The notes beneath the pieces were generated by a model. It was not told the origin of the DNA. It was given only the letters and a program-made list of their open reading frames with translations, and ran no database searches. Shown piece by piece: positions 21,717 through 32,790 of a DNA stretch of 64,000 nucleotides. Source of the stretch: Hysterangium stoloniferum (taxonomy: Eukaryota > Basidiomycota > Agaricomycetes > Hysterangiales > Hysterangiaceae); contig WHVD01000076.1 of the NCBI GenBank assembly GCA_015178975.1, positions 124,001 through 188,000 of the forward strand, given 5' to 3'. The translations under genes and the position numbers were made by a program. Every line of letters starts with the position of its first letter. Positions within the stretch are counted from its first letter, which is position 1.

Positions 21717-24700
21717 TCATAATGTATCGGACTGCGTGTGTTGCGTTTCATAAGGTTTCCAAATTCGAACCACACCCTCCCGGCTGCGCACAGCAAATGT
21801 GAAATCATTACCGACCATTTTACAGCTCACTTCAGCGGTTCTATCTTCCTCATTATCTGCCGCTCGAATAATGTGCACGGGTACGTCTCTGTCTCGCCGC
21901 CAAAAATATAATTCACCTGCTGTGGTGGACATTTAGTTTATGAGAACATTGATATCATAGGGGAATCGAATGCCCACTAATAGTCACCGCGAGGAGGAAG
22001 CGGCCACTGCCCAGCCAACTCAGCCTTCCTCTAAACATTGTCAATGGACTTTGTGCAAGTAATTGTCGCAACAAAGTCAAGGATATCATTTCACTGTCAT
22101 CTCTCTTGATAGACCAAATTTGCGGTGGCTGTTTCATCACCAATTAGTTTAAAAATTGAAAGATATGAAGAGTTGACCAACGTTGTCTTTATAGTTGACC
22201 GCAACTGTCCGCCCATTCGGTGAAAACTTCACATCTTGCACTTCGTGCCGGATAGGAATCTCGCTGCAAGTTTGTTAGCGGAATAATTACATGCGTGCTT
22301 GTTAGCGTCGAGAGAAGAATTTATTCACAATTTCACATCTGGTCTACTGGGATTGAACACTAGATGGGGTAGGATTAAGTCTGATAAAGAGATGGAATCG
22401 GCCAAACTACCTGTTAGCTGTCGCATTGGAGTTGCATTCGCTGATGGGAGCCCATTTGGACTACAAATGACCGTTGAGGCCATAGCAATAAACCAACCAC
22501 GAATATCCGGGAGCCAACAAGAGACGTCAACATGCTCAATACGGATGTTCCTGAAGGTGAGCCTGCAACTGACATCCTCATTGCCTTGGACATCCTTCGG
22601 GATCAAAATCAACTACACGTATTTATACCAGTTCTAATCAAAGGGGCTTACTATCAATGTCAGCTTGTTCATGCTCCTTCCTTCTACGACTACGAACTTA
22701 GACACAATATGGGCTGTTTCTGTTTCATTTGAATCTTTGGTGTTGATTCATATCGGTAACCCTCCAGTCACCATTCATAGAGAGACGGACTCATACCTAT
22801 AGGAGGTTGAATTCCTATGAGAAGACCCACCCCCCGAGGTCGTTTAATTATCGACGACGACGCTGTACTCTGCATAATTATTGACATCATACTGCATTAA
22901 AGATAGAATGTAGCCTATATAATTACCTCTGTCCACACGTCTATGAACGGATTTTGATCCGTCCATGTCAAAAGGTGGCTTCCTGAATAGGACCATGCTA
23001 CCTGGCGTTGTCCTGATCCCATATAACTCTGCCGCAAGACTAATTCTTTACTTTCCGGGACTGTGAGCTATTTAAATCTTAGCACAATAACAGGATTTAA
23101 ATGGACTTTATACTCGTACGTTGCATCTTAGTGTATGTGTAGAGCCGGATACAGCAAGTGTTTCACCATGAGGGCTAAACGCAGGGTAGCCGACAAGTGG
23201 TTCTTTCTCCAACCGTATCAGCACTCCTGTAGGAGCAACGAGTTTCAGTCGACTGGTGAGTCTGACCGCCATCTGAGCATTGTTGCTAGCTAGAAGTACT
23301 CGGTTTACACCCATCATCTTACCCACAAGACGCCGTAGTGGACGTTGACGTGTTCGAAGATCTATACTGGATACAGATCCAGGGGATCCCTCTCGCGCTG
23401 GTTCTTCAAGGGAACCACGTGGTATTGTTAAATGATCCGAGTTAACGTCTGATAAAATAACTGTGTTTGGTCGTCGTGTCATGCCACTAGAGCTCAACCG
23501 ATGGGTGGAATATCCTTCGATGGAGGAGAAGCTTGAGTTGCTTGTTGATACTCCATGTGAGGCCCGAGGTCCCCTTGGAAGATTGCCGTTGATTGTTCTC
23601 GAGGCACGAAATATGCCTGCCACCAACCAAAAAAAACGTTGTAATGGAATGTGTATCCACACCTTTGCAAACTCCGACAATGCCAATATGGCAATGGTTG
23701 GTGCACAAAACACGACCACAAATGCTGTACCAGGCGGCTGTTGAGCATTAGACCCGTTCCAAAAGCAAATATGTGAGAATATACCTGAGTTGCTATCGCA
23801 AAGGAGAATAATCCAATCAAGAAAGACCAAACAGAAGAAAGGAAAAATATGCTTGGTGACAGGCGAATCCATCGCCACATGGTTGCGTCGTATCTGGAGC
23901 CGTTGCTTTGTGCATATTAGTCTCAAGCGTGTCGCGATAGTCCAATCCACTGACAACATGTGACCTGTCAATGTATATGCAGAAAATGCGTTGAGAGCAC
24001 TTGCGACGCTTAATACTAAAGATCCGAACAAACAGGTATTCGCAATTTCTCCCCATCCGCCGTCGCCCCCGAACGGTATTGAATATTGAAGTATTGTTGC
24101 GGTCATTGCTGAAAAGAATGTTGCCATGGTAGAGAAATTCCGTAGATCTGATATAGTGCGACGGTGCGACATAAGAACTGGGATAATCTTTCAGCTACAG
24201 AAAGCTACATATTATACGGGAGAACAACGAACGAGAACCAAGTGAGACAAATCTTCGACTGATTTCTTGGAAATGGCTCCCTATCTGATTCGAGAGATCT
24301 TGGATGTAAAGTCGAACAGCCTTTGCCCGATGACATTCTGAGTTGCCAAAAACAATCATTAACACAACAACATCTAACACAACCGCGAGAGATAACGAGA
24401 AACGTACCAATGTGTGGCGATAGACAGTCAGCCCAGTACTATTAATGTAGTTTACATATTAGGGTGTTCCTATTACATAGCGGCAAAGACGTACTCGGAA
24501 GTCTGCTGTGGCTAAATTCAATGGACAGTTGTCATAATCCAGGTAGAAGAACTCAGGAAACTCCAACATGGCTATTTTAAAAGAATCAATTTTATCCGCC
24601 ATCACTCTCAATTCAGTGTGCAGCGTTTCTTCTGTTGGCTTCAGAGAACCACGAAAGGTATACACCCCAGGGGGTTGCGTGGGTCCAGTGCCTGGATTTC

Positions 24701-25193
24701 TTTGTAAATTTCCGAAGCTAGGTTGAAATTGGCTTGCATCCTGATAATGCAATTGAGTGGCATTGTCTGCAAGTATCCAAAATATCATAGATGCTCCATC
24801 GCGTATGCTTTGTATGGAATCAAGAAGCTTGTATAAGTGACCTAATTCTTGGACAGTGTTGTAAAATTGCTGCAACTGCGATCATGAATCAACCATCGTT
24901 CTCATCGGGTTACGGGGTCGCTCACTTCTCTGTCTAATCCATTATACCGTCTATAATAAGTACTCAATTAGAAAGCCTCAGGGCAAAGTTAGGACACAGT
25001 CATTCTGAAGATTGACCTTACAAATACGTTCCAGGGATCGAACAGCGGCACTATATCTGAGATTGACTCGGTCTATATTGTAGAATATTGACTCGGAGTT
25101 AGTTGTAGGAAAACTTCGATTCCTACCTGCATTACTGTTGCGACTTGAAAATGCAGCTGCTTTATGTATAAAACTCAATACAGAAGGTAACAA
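21717..25193 (-). CDS. Membrane-anchored WD40-repeat protein, multi-exon
   Basis: Probable start ATG at 25193. Exon 1 (25193-25127) and exon 2 (25072-25017) have good GT..AG borders, and exons follow at ~24930-24480, 24410-24195, 24172-23108 and about six more to TGA at 21717. The N-terminal half encodes DNATQLHYQDASQFQPSFGN, then hydrophobic segments (LSLAVVLDVVVLMIVF; a pair around 24130-23950; IFPFFCLVFLDWIILL; TAFVVVFCAPTIAILAL), suggesting about five membrane spans. A Ser-rich loop follows, then WD40 blades: FSPHGETLAVSG, VAWSYSGSHLLTW..FIDVW, VKFSPNGRTVAV..QIWSIK, and a last blade GELYFWRRDRD..REGVVRIW. This order is found in multi-copy Agaricomycete WD40 proteins; their function is not known to me. 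Reading frames are open between plausible introns, so it may be functional. A partial copy lies at 45586-46266. Exon borders beyond the first two are estimates. Confidence 0.7.
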
Positions 25194-25785
25194 TTCAACT
25201 GTTAAAAGTTGACGGTATAACGAAAACGGACAAAGTTTTATACGTATGACTAAGCTACTGTAAAGTACTCTTTTAGCCGAGCGTATTCTACGAAAGTACG
25301 TATTTAGAAAATCGTGAGTTTCCTCAACGACTTACAACATTAATATAACTAAAACCAACATCAACAGGAGAAATAGACCGAGCTGGCTGTGTGATGTACG
25401 TGAGCGCGCGCTTGTGTAATTTACTAATGGGAACCTCAGAATCTAGTCAATCCTACATACTACTGCTGTACCATTTAATTTAATTCAGCAGTTACGGTCA
25501 ATTGGAGCACGTGCCGAAAACACTCAAAAACCTGCATAACCAAAAAAAATCTCCTGTCGCTCTTCATAAATGTTATAAAAACTGATAAAATATCTGTCCA
25601 TCAAATCTGTGCAAATTGCTGGACTATAATGGTGGGTGAGTACTTGAGGTGTTATCATATTCCCACTCAATGAGAGTATATGCTATTAAGCGACATTTTA
25701 CAATGCATCATAGTATAAGCTGAAGGTTTTAACTCAAGGCTCTGTAGTGAGCGTCTTTGCGTACCTTTTGTAGCTGAGTAGTTTA
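25194..25785. other. Upstream region of the WD40 gene
   Basis: AT-rich, no gene. Probably promoter and 5' UTR. Part of it (around 25440-25530) is repeated at 46560-46650, so the duplication includes promoter sequence. Confidence 0.45.
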
Positions 25786-26109
25786 ATGTTAAGGCTTGCA
25801 CTCCATCATAGACTTAGCCATTCTTGTTCCTGCAACTTTGTGGTCTCTCATTATTTTAATGCAGAAGATGGGTCCAGTCTCCTGATTCTGATGGTGAAGA
25901 GAAAGCAGTTGTTTGGAATCATTTATTTTCATTTTATTCAATTTTTTGTTCGTTTTATGTTGATTTTATTTGTCTTGTCTTACTATCTGGTTTGGAAGGC
26001 AGATGAAGAGCTACACAAATTGTAATGGATCTGCTTCCCAGGAGACCCACGTGTCTGAAGACGACTAGTTTGAGCGGCTGAGAGGGACACAAGCGAATTT
26101 CAACAGACG
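25786..26109. repeat. Duplicate of 19770-20110
   Basis: Clear similarity through TACTATCTGGTTTGGAAGGC and GTGTCTGAAGACGACTAG, ending near 26092, just before the KDZ target site. Confidence 0.8.
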
Positions 26110-26117
26110 AGAGAAAC

Positions 26118-26701
26118 CACCTATTACACCTGGATTTATAAGCATATTAGCCCTGGTGTACATATGTGTACCCCCGGGCTAATTTGCCCCCTTATTGCGT
26201 TGGGCCTCTTCCACGGATAATACCGTGGATCTGGGGGAGGTTGAGAAAAAAAATCAATAAAAGTTAATAAAAATCAATACAACTAAGATAACAAAACGTT
26301 CCTTACTTTTATTAGGATGCTTTGTAGTCTCAAGACCGTGGGAGTCCTCTCCTCAATCCTTCACTTGCCGTCACCTTCATCCGCTTACCGGCAACGTCAC
26401 CTCCCGTCGTCACGGCGCTGCCCTTCGGCAACGTTCCTGCGCGCCATACTGCTGCGCTCGTTGTCAGTGACGACGAGCTCGCGCCTCGCCTTCCTGGCCT
26501 CTCCAGAATGGCGCGCTCAGCGCATTTCCTCTTGCTATATATTAGCTATCATTTTAGACATAATATATACTTGACAACTAAACAAAATAAATGAAATAAT
26601 GTGTTGTTTAAGCACTTATTATATTATTTGAATTTAACTAGGTCATTAAAATGCAAAACGTGTTTTTTTTTGTAGGTATCATATTGCGAAGGTATGTATT
26701 C
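26118..26701 (+). repeat. KDZ left terminal inverted repeat
   Basis: 584 bp, pairs with 35259-35841. The outer part reads CACCTATTACACCTGG then TTATAAGCATATTAGCC. The inner end is at GGTATGTATTC. It differs from its mate mainly at CG sites (for example GTCGTCACGGCGC here versus GCACCGTGACGATGG in the mate), which suggests post-insertion CpG decay. Confidence 0.95.
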
Positions 26702-26878
26702 AAGAGGCCAGCAAGAGGCCAGCACAGTATCAGCTGAGAGCTCTTGGTGTTAGATGTCACGTGAGCTCCTCAGCGCTTCGCATCTCGAATTTTATCACGC
26801 TGCAGATTTACCACTGTAAGTACATATCTGACACTTTCTTTGGTGCTATTATAATAACAATGGTTTATCATAGTTATA

Positions 26879-29800
26879 ATGAGTAGTAGGAATACGGTGA
26901 CTCACGGTAAGGTCCGTACTGGCAGCAATCAAGGCGTTGTAGCCGTTCAGCTCGGTCGCCGTCATCGTGACATTGAAGATGGATCTGTGGGTAGAGTAGG
27001 AAAGCGATTTATAAAGGGCAATGGGCTACTAGATGAGCGTCAGAAGGTTATTGAATTCAGACGAGCAGAAATTGCTAGTGAGTTCCTCCCCTTTCTTGCT
27101 ACATTCCGGTATTGACCTCCACTCTAGAACTCCCTCCTGAAACCCACCGATTAACCCAATATATGCATAATTCAGAATTGCCATGTAGTTTTGAATCCAA
27201 TATCCATGGTTTGGACAGTGATGATTGGGAGGACATATCGCACGATCAGGAGTTTACTGTAGCTCAACTCCAGGGTCTCGAGCTCAGTCATGAAGGAGGT
27301 GAATTTGAACACCTTTTTTCCAACTGGAAGAATGTTGCAAAATGGTAATATTATTTATCAAAGACATGTTTATTTTCTGATTTCATAAACAGCCACCATC
27401 GCCGCAAGTACACTCCCAGTAACACCACACACTTGCAAATCTAAGCTTCTAAGCACCGCCAGGATTGGGAGATCCAGCTGCCACTTCTTTTTGAAGCTTA
27501 CATGGAGTTCAATTATGGTGGTGATAGGATCATGACAGACATCAGTGATGCCAGCGACACAGCAGGAGACATCCGAATGGAACAAGCTCAAGACGAATTC
27601 ACAATTACAATGTTTGGGTTAGAAGGTATGTTTAATTCATTCTCTGTGAAACTATTTTCACCCTGAAACAAAGGCTATGCTGCATGTACACTTGCACATG
27701 ATAAACGCGGACATACCTTCCTCAATCAAACTCTCATCTCACATGGCTTTCTTGGAGCAAGTCCAATCATTCCTTCCCTTGCATTCAGTCTCAAAGATCT
27801 CGAGATCTACTGTCACTGTCGCCTCCGGTGTCCCCAGTTTAGTATTCAGCAATGGGTCAAAGTAATGTGTGACCTGTCCAATGTAAGTATTCATAAATTC
27901 GCAGCTTTTTTGCAACTAATGCAATAGCAGATCAATTACAAACCTATCTATTGCACACGGTTCTCAGATGCATTTGATATCTACCTAGAACTCCATTGAC
28001 GTATGGAGAAATTGATGAATGAGTCTCTTGGCAGAGATACACCTGACTGGCGCATTAAGCATTCATGTCCACCATGTTTATATCAGGTATGTGTTGCATC
28101 CCATACTTGAATGATTATTGTCTAATGAGCACAATTATACCTAGCTTGCTGATGAACCAGCCCTTTCACCATCCATCATTGGAGCAGTGGATGGCAACAA
28201 TAGCCTGAAGCGTTTCATCAAGAAGACAGCAGCTGAAGACACTCTTGCCTTTGAGAGTGACTATTTCTTATCACGGGATTTTGTGAATCAGTTCGCTGGG
28301 GAAGTTAAAGTCATTCGCAGGAGACGCAAAGGAGACAAAGTTGTAAGTTTGGTCTAACTATATGGTCTTTGGCTGTTCTAACATATTACTCTGTATAGCA
28401 AGAAGTGCATGAAGAAGGGGATCCTACAGATGGTGATCCAACTATTGTAGTCTGCACTGATCGGTGGAAAGTTGCAAATGCAGACAAAACCAATGTCCTC
28501 CTCACTTCATTCAATGAGACTGGAATATTTATTGGTGCATGCCGTCATGGAATAATATGGATCATTTCTGACATGGTGAAGAGTGGTGAACTGTATGTGT
28601 GTGCATCTTATGGTTTTGTGACTAACTGATCTTGAACTCCAGTGCAAAGTATCCTTTGGCGACTTGTGCATATCTCCTCAAGCATTTACCACATGACATA
28701 GGAATTGGGTATGACATTGGTTGCTCATTTACAACAACCCTTGCCAACAGCTCTCTTGGTGTAAAAGCCAGAGAGAATTCTCTAAAATTTGTTGTTCCAG
28801 CCTTCCATGGTCATGCACACAACCGTTCCTGTCAATTATCCTACCATGTAGGGATGTGCAAAGGCTTTGGACTTGAAGACTGTGAAGTTTGCGAACGTGT
28901 CTTTTCAGGTTCAAATAAGATTGCACGTTGTACCCGGCACTCAACTATCTATCACCGAAAGCAATTTATTGACATGTACTTTCATCAATGGGATCTTGAC
29001 AAATATGAGAATCTAGGTGAGTACTTTTTGATTGGAGTTATCAATCCTAATATTATTTTAGCTACATTCCTGCTCAATAACTACCAACAAGCACTAAAGA
29101 TCATTAGTGAGATGACAATGCGCCAGAAAATGTTGACACCAGAACAAGTGATTCCAGATACTCAATTTATGAAATGGCTTGATGAAGAACGGGCCTATCT
29201 GAAATCCAAGGCATCTGAGCCAGAAAAGGATATATTGAGTATTGAATATGTGACCCTACTTCAAGCGTATGATTCAGCAAGGTAAGTAGTTAATATACTT
29301 ATTGTAGCTGCTTCATTCCATCATACCACTTCACAGGATGGTTGCTGATCAAGCTGGGAAGATGGAAAGGGAGGCAAAGCAGCCTGCAGCTAAGATACGG
29401 CTCATACGTATTGTTCGGGAGGCATGGGAGGCTGTCCTTGTGCTACAGAAGGAGGTACAGAATATGGAGGAGCACCTTGATATCAGTGAAAGATGGACAA
29501 TTACATCTGCACAGTATCAAGATGTTTTGAAATACATGGATCAGCGAGAGTTCCAGCTTGCTATTGACAAGTTAGAGGGGCTTGTAGTTCAGCGTCTTTT
29601 TGAGCTGACCAAGGCCAATGTATCTGAGACAGGTATGTGATGACTTCTCTATCAAACTATAACTAACAGCAACTTTTGAAGGGTATAAAATGAGGGTACA
29701 GATTGCCAAAGCAATTAAAACTAGATCAAAAGCCATCCAGCGGGCATTAATCACATACAATGACCTTGCTGTCAAAATGATTCCTCCCCATCCCAAGCTT

Positions 29801-30340
29801 ACTTGGGCTGAAATTGTTGAGTACAGCACTATAGCTGAATTCGAGTTGTTGCGAATTGGTGCTTGGGAGGATATTCGGAACTTGGAATGGGCAAAGGCCT
29901 ATAATTGCGAGGCAACCAGATGCCATCTCAAGATTCTCCGTGCAAAAGAGGAAATACAACGACTTGATATTGAGGTCAGACGTCTTGCCACATGGATTGA
30001 TGATGAGATTGGGTTATTTTCCTCCACTCTGGAACAACTCAAACATACAGATATCCTGCTATTTGGTGCAGTGAAAGAGCATGCATTACAGCAAGAGAGA
30101 GTTAATAATCATATCAGGTTGACTCTTCACAAGATATACATGCTGGAAGGATTTTCTGGTAACGCTGAAATAGGGAGGAAGGTTGATAAACTTGTTCTTT
30201 GTATTCCTGGCCAAGAACTATGCACAAGGATGGTGGAGGGTGAGAAGTCAGACTGTGATTATTCCTCTGAAGATGAGGAATTGCAGCATGTAGATCAATT
30301 ATACAAAGCAATGGCACAAATTACATTACAGGACAAATAA
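26879..30340 (+). pseudogene. KDZ transposase, ten exons, two in-frame stops
   Basis: Exons by GT..AG and frame: 26879-27077, 27128-27344, 27393-27625, 27674-27882, 27931-28086, 28145-28342, 28399-28592, 28643-29281, 29337-29632, 29682-30340, stop TAA. Motifs in order: the CxC cysteine cluster (YCHCRLRCPQF, exon 4; later CPPC in exon 5); the first Asp in GAVDGNNSLKRF (exon 6); YDIGCSF; HGHAHNRSCQ; and the acidic CEVCERVFS (exon 8), all diagnostic for KDZ transposases. The last two exons form a charged coiled coil ending with an acidic tail. TAA at 27442-27444 and TGA at 27997-27999 interrupt otherwise clean frames, so this copy should not make full-length enzyme unless those sites are spliced out. 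The first ATG is chosen because it opens the exon with good context and a basic N-terminus. Confidence 0.9.
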
Positions 30341-31140
30341 ATAAATATTTGTAAAGCTTTGTAAAGAGTATTGAATCAGTGTGTTTGAGACAGGGAAGAA
30401 CTTCCAAGACCACCAGAACCATTATGGACTACAGTATGTGAATGGCTCACTGAAGAGATCCTGCAAGACAAGCAAAGCTCTGGTAGAAGTCTCTAAAAAA
30501 TCTCATATATGGATAATCCCAGAAATAAACTAAAATATGTATGTATATCAGATCCCTGCCATCATGTAACACTGCAAATTGACCTTTTCAGATCTTAAGA
30601 TTCCTGTTATACATACATACACATACATACAGTATGTACCTTGTTCAACCATTTCACAGAATGTTTGCAGTCTGGATGGACCCAACTTTTCCAAATTATT
30701 TCCTAGATATAAAAATTAAATATTATTTCACAGAAGTGAGAACAATAAATATGATGCTCTTGTATGTACAAACTTCAAATACTTAATCAGTCTAAATCAT
30801 CTAAACCCATCCATATTGTCCAAATCATTCAGACTTCTTATATATACCTACTAAGTGCCTCCTCAATGGCAACATGAAAATTTTAAGTCCTGAATAGCTC
30901 AATTAAATTTCTTTTTCTACACATAAGATAGCTTCGTTGGGTGAGGTGATAGGTATGATGAAGCTATTACAAAGATATTGTGAAGCTTTGACATTACCTA
31001 CACCAACTTTTAATGAAGTTCCTGGTCATTAAAGAAGTAGAGGTTATTGTTAAATCATATTATATCTTTCACTGCCATCATCCCTTGAGAATGAATTTCT
31101 ACCTGCATATATTGTTCGAAAATTCACTCAAAGCAGTGTG
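30341..31140. other. Non-coding spacer within the KDZ element
   Basis: AT-rich, no coding support. Includes a short (CATA)n tract at about 30608-30632. Presumably 3' UTR and terminator of the transposase gene. Confidence 0.5.
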
Positions 31141-31149
31141 ACTGATCTG

Positions 31150-32790
31150 TCACGCACTCCCCTTATTTCCTCGACAGCGCGGAGTCCACCGCCTGCCTCT
31201 CCCTACTCCCCTTGCGTTTCTCTGGGCAGCGAGGCACGTGCACATTTTCATCCTCTCTTCGTCCTCTGATCGCCCTCTTTCCTCCAGTTGGTGCGTTTAC
31301 CCTGTCCTTTTCTTTTTGTCCTTCTATGATCGGCCTCCCCTCTCTTTCCTGCAGGCGGTGCATGTAACCTTGCCTTCTCTTTTTGTCCTCCTGTAATCGC
31401 TCTCCCCTCTTTTGCTCCAGACGGTGCGTGTCCCCTTGCCATCTCCATTCTTCCTCCTGATCGGCCTGCTCTGTCTTTTCTCCAGCAGGTGTGTGAAGCC
31501 TTTCCCTCTCTCTTCCCTCTCCTCTGATTGGCTTCCTCTCGCTTTCCTCCAGCGGGTGCGTGTACCCTTTCCTTCTTCCTTCGTCCTCCTCTCATTGGCT
31601 TCCTGTCTCTTTCCTCCAGCAGGTGTGTTTACCATTCCTTCTCTCTTTGTCCTCCTCTGAGCGATGCCCTCTGTTATTCCTCTAGGAGGTCTGTGTACCC
31701 TTTCCTTCTCTCTTCGTCCTACTTTGATCGACTTCCTCTCTTTCCTCCAGTTGGTGGGTGTACCCTTTCCTTCTTCCTTCATCCTCTTTTGATCGGCCTT
31801 CTCTCCCTTTGCTCCAGCGAGTGCGTGTCCCCTTTTCTTCTATCTTCATCCTCCTCTGACCAGCATCCTCTCTTTCCTGCAGGGTGTGCGTGTACCCTTT
31901 CTTTCCCTCTTCCTCCTCTGATCCGCCTCCTCTCTCTTTCCTCCAGTGTGTGCGTGTACCTTGTCCTTCTGCCTTCGTCCCCCTCTGATTGGGCTTCTCT
32001 CTTTCCTCTAGATGGTCCGTGTACCCTTCTCTCTTTGTCCTCCTCTGATTGGTCTCCTCTCTTCTCCAGGGGGTGTGTGTAGCCTGTCCTTCTCTCTTTG
32101 TCCTCAGATCGTTCTACTCTCTCTTTTCTCCAGGAGGTGCGTGTACTCTTTCCTTCTCTCTTCATCATCCTCTGATCGCCTGCTCTTTCCTGCAGGTGGT
32201 GCGTGTGCCCTTTCCTTCTCTCATTGTCCTCCTCTGATCCCCCTTGTCACTTTCCTCCAGTTGGTGCGTGTACCCTTTCCTACTCTCTTCATCCTCCTCT
32301 GATCGGCCTTCTCTCTTTTTCCTCCAGTCGGTACGTGTATCCTTTCCTTGTGTCTTCATCCTCCGCTGAGCGCCCCTCTCTCATTCCTCTAGTGGGTGTG
32401 TGTACCCTTACCTTCTCTGTTCATCATCCTCTGATCGGCCTCCTCTGTCTTTCCTCCAGCCAGTGCATGTACCCTTTCCTGCTCTCTTCATCCTCTTCTG
32501 ATCGGCCCCCTCGGTCTTTCCTCCAGAGAGTACGTGTACTTTTGCCTTCTCTCTTCGTCCTCTGATTGGCCTCCTCCCTTTCTTCCAGCCCGTGTGTATA
32601 CCCTTTCCTTTTCTCTTCACCCTCCTCTGATCGACCTCTTCTCCCTTTCCTCCAGCACGTACGTGTAGTCTCTCCTTCCCTCTTCCTGTCTGATCAGCCT
32701 CCTCTCATTCCTCCAGGCTGTGCGAGTATCTTTCCTTCTCTCTTCCTCCTTTGACCGGCGTCCTTTCTCTTTCCTCCAGGAGGTGCATGT
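31150..32790 (+). repeat. CT-rich minisatellite, unit ~60-65 bp, ~26 copies (KDZ copy)
   Basis: Each unit has a GTGCGTGTACCC part, CTTTCCTTCTCTCTTCGTCC, a TCCTCTGATCGGCC part and CTCTCTTTCCTCCAG. The reverse complement of the same unit forms the arrays at 39765-41075 and 43105-45003. Every unit places a pyrimidine tract plus CAG immediately before GTGCGTGT, i.e. a splice-acceptor-like string followed within 0-3 bases by a donor-like string. Units vary in length, so long ORFs through it on both strands are by-products. Confidence 0.9.

Noticed and set aside
26317..26574. ORF in the KDZ inverted repeat (also 35385-35642 and 37770-38078)
   Set aside because: Present in both terminal repeats and decayed copies, no domain; a by-product of the repeat sequence.
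31248..32565. Overlapping Ser/Pro/Leu- or Arg/Lys/Glu-rich ORFs on both strands
   Set aside because: Products of the CT-rich minisatellite in the KDZ element.
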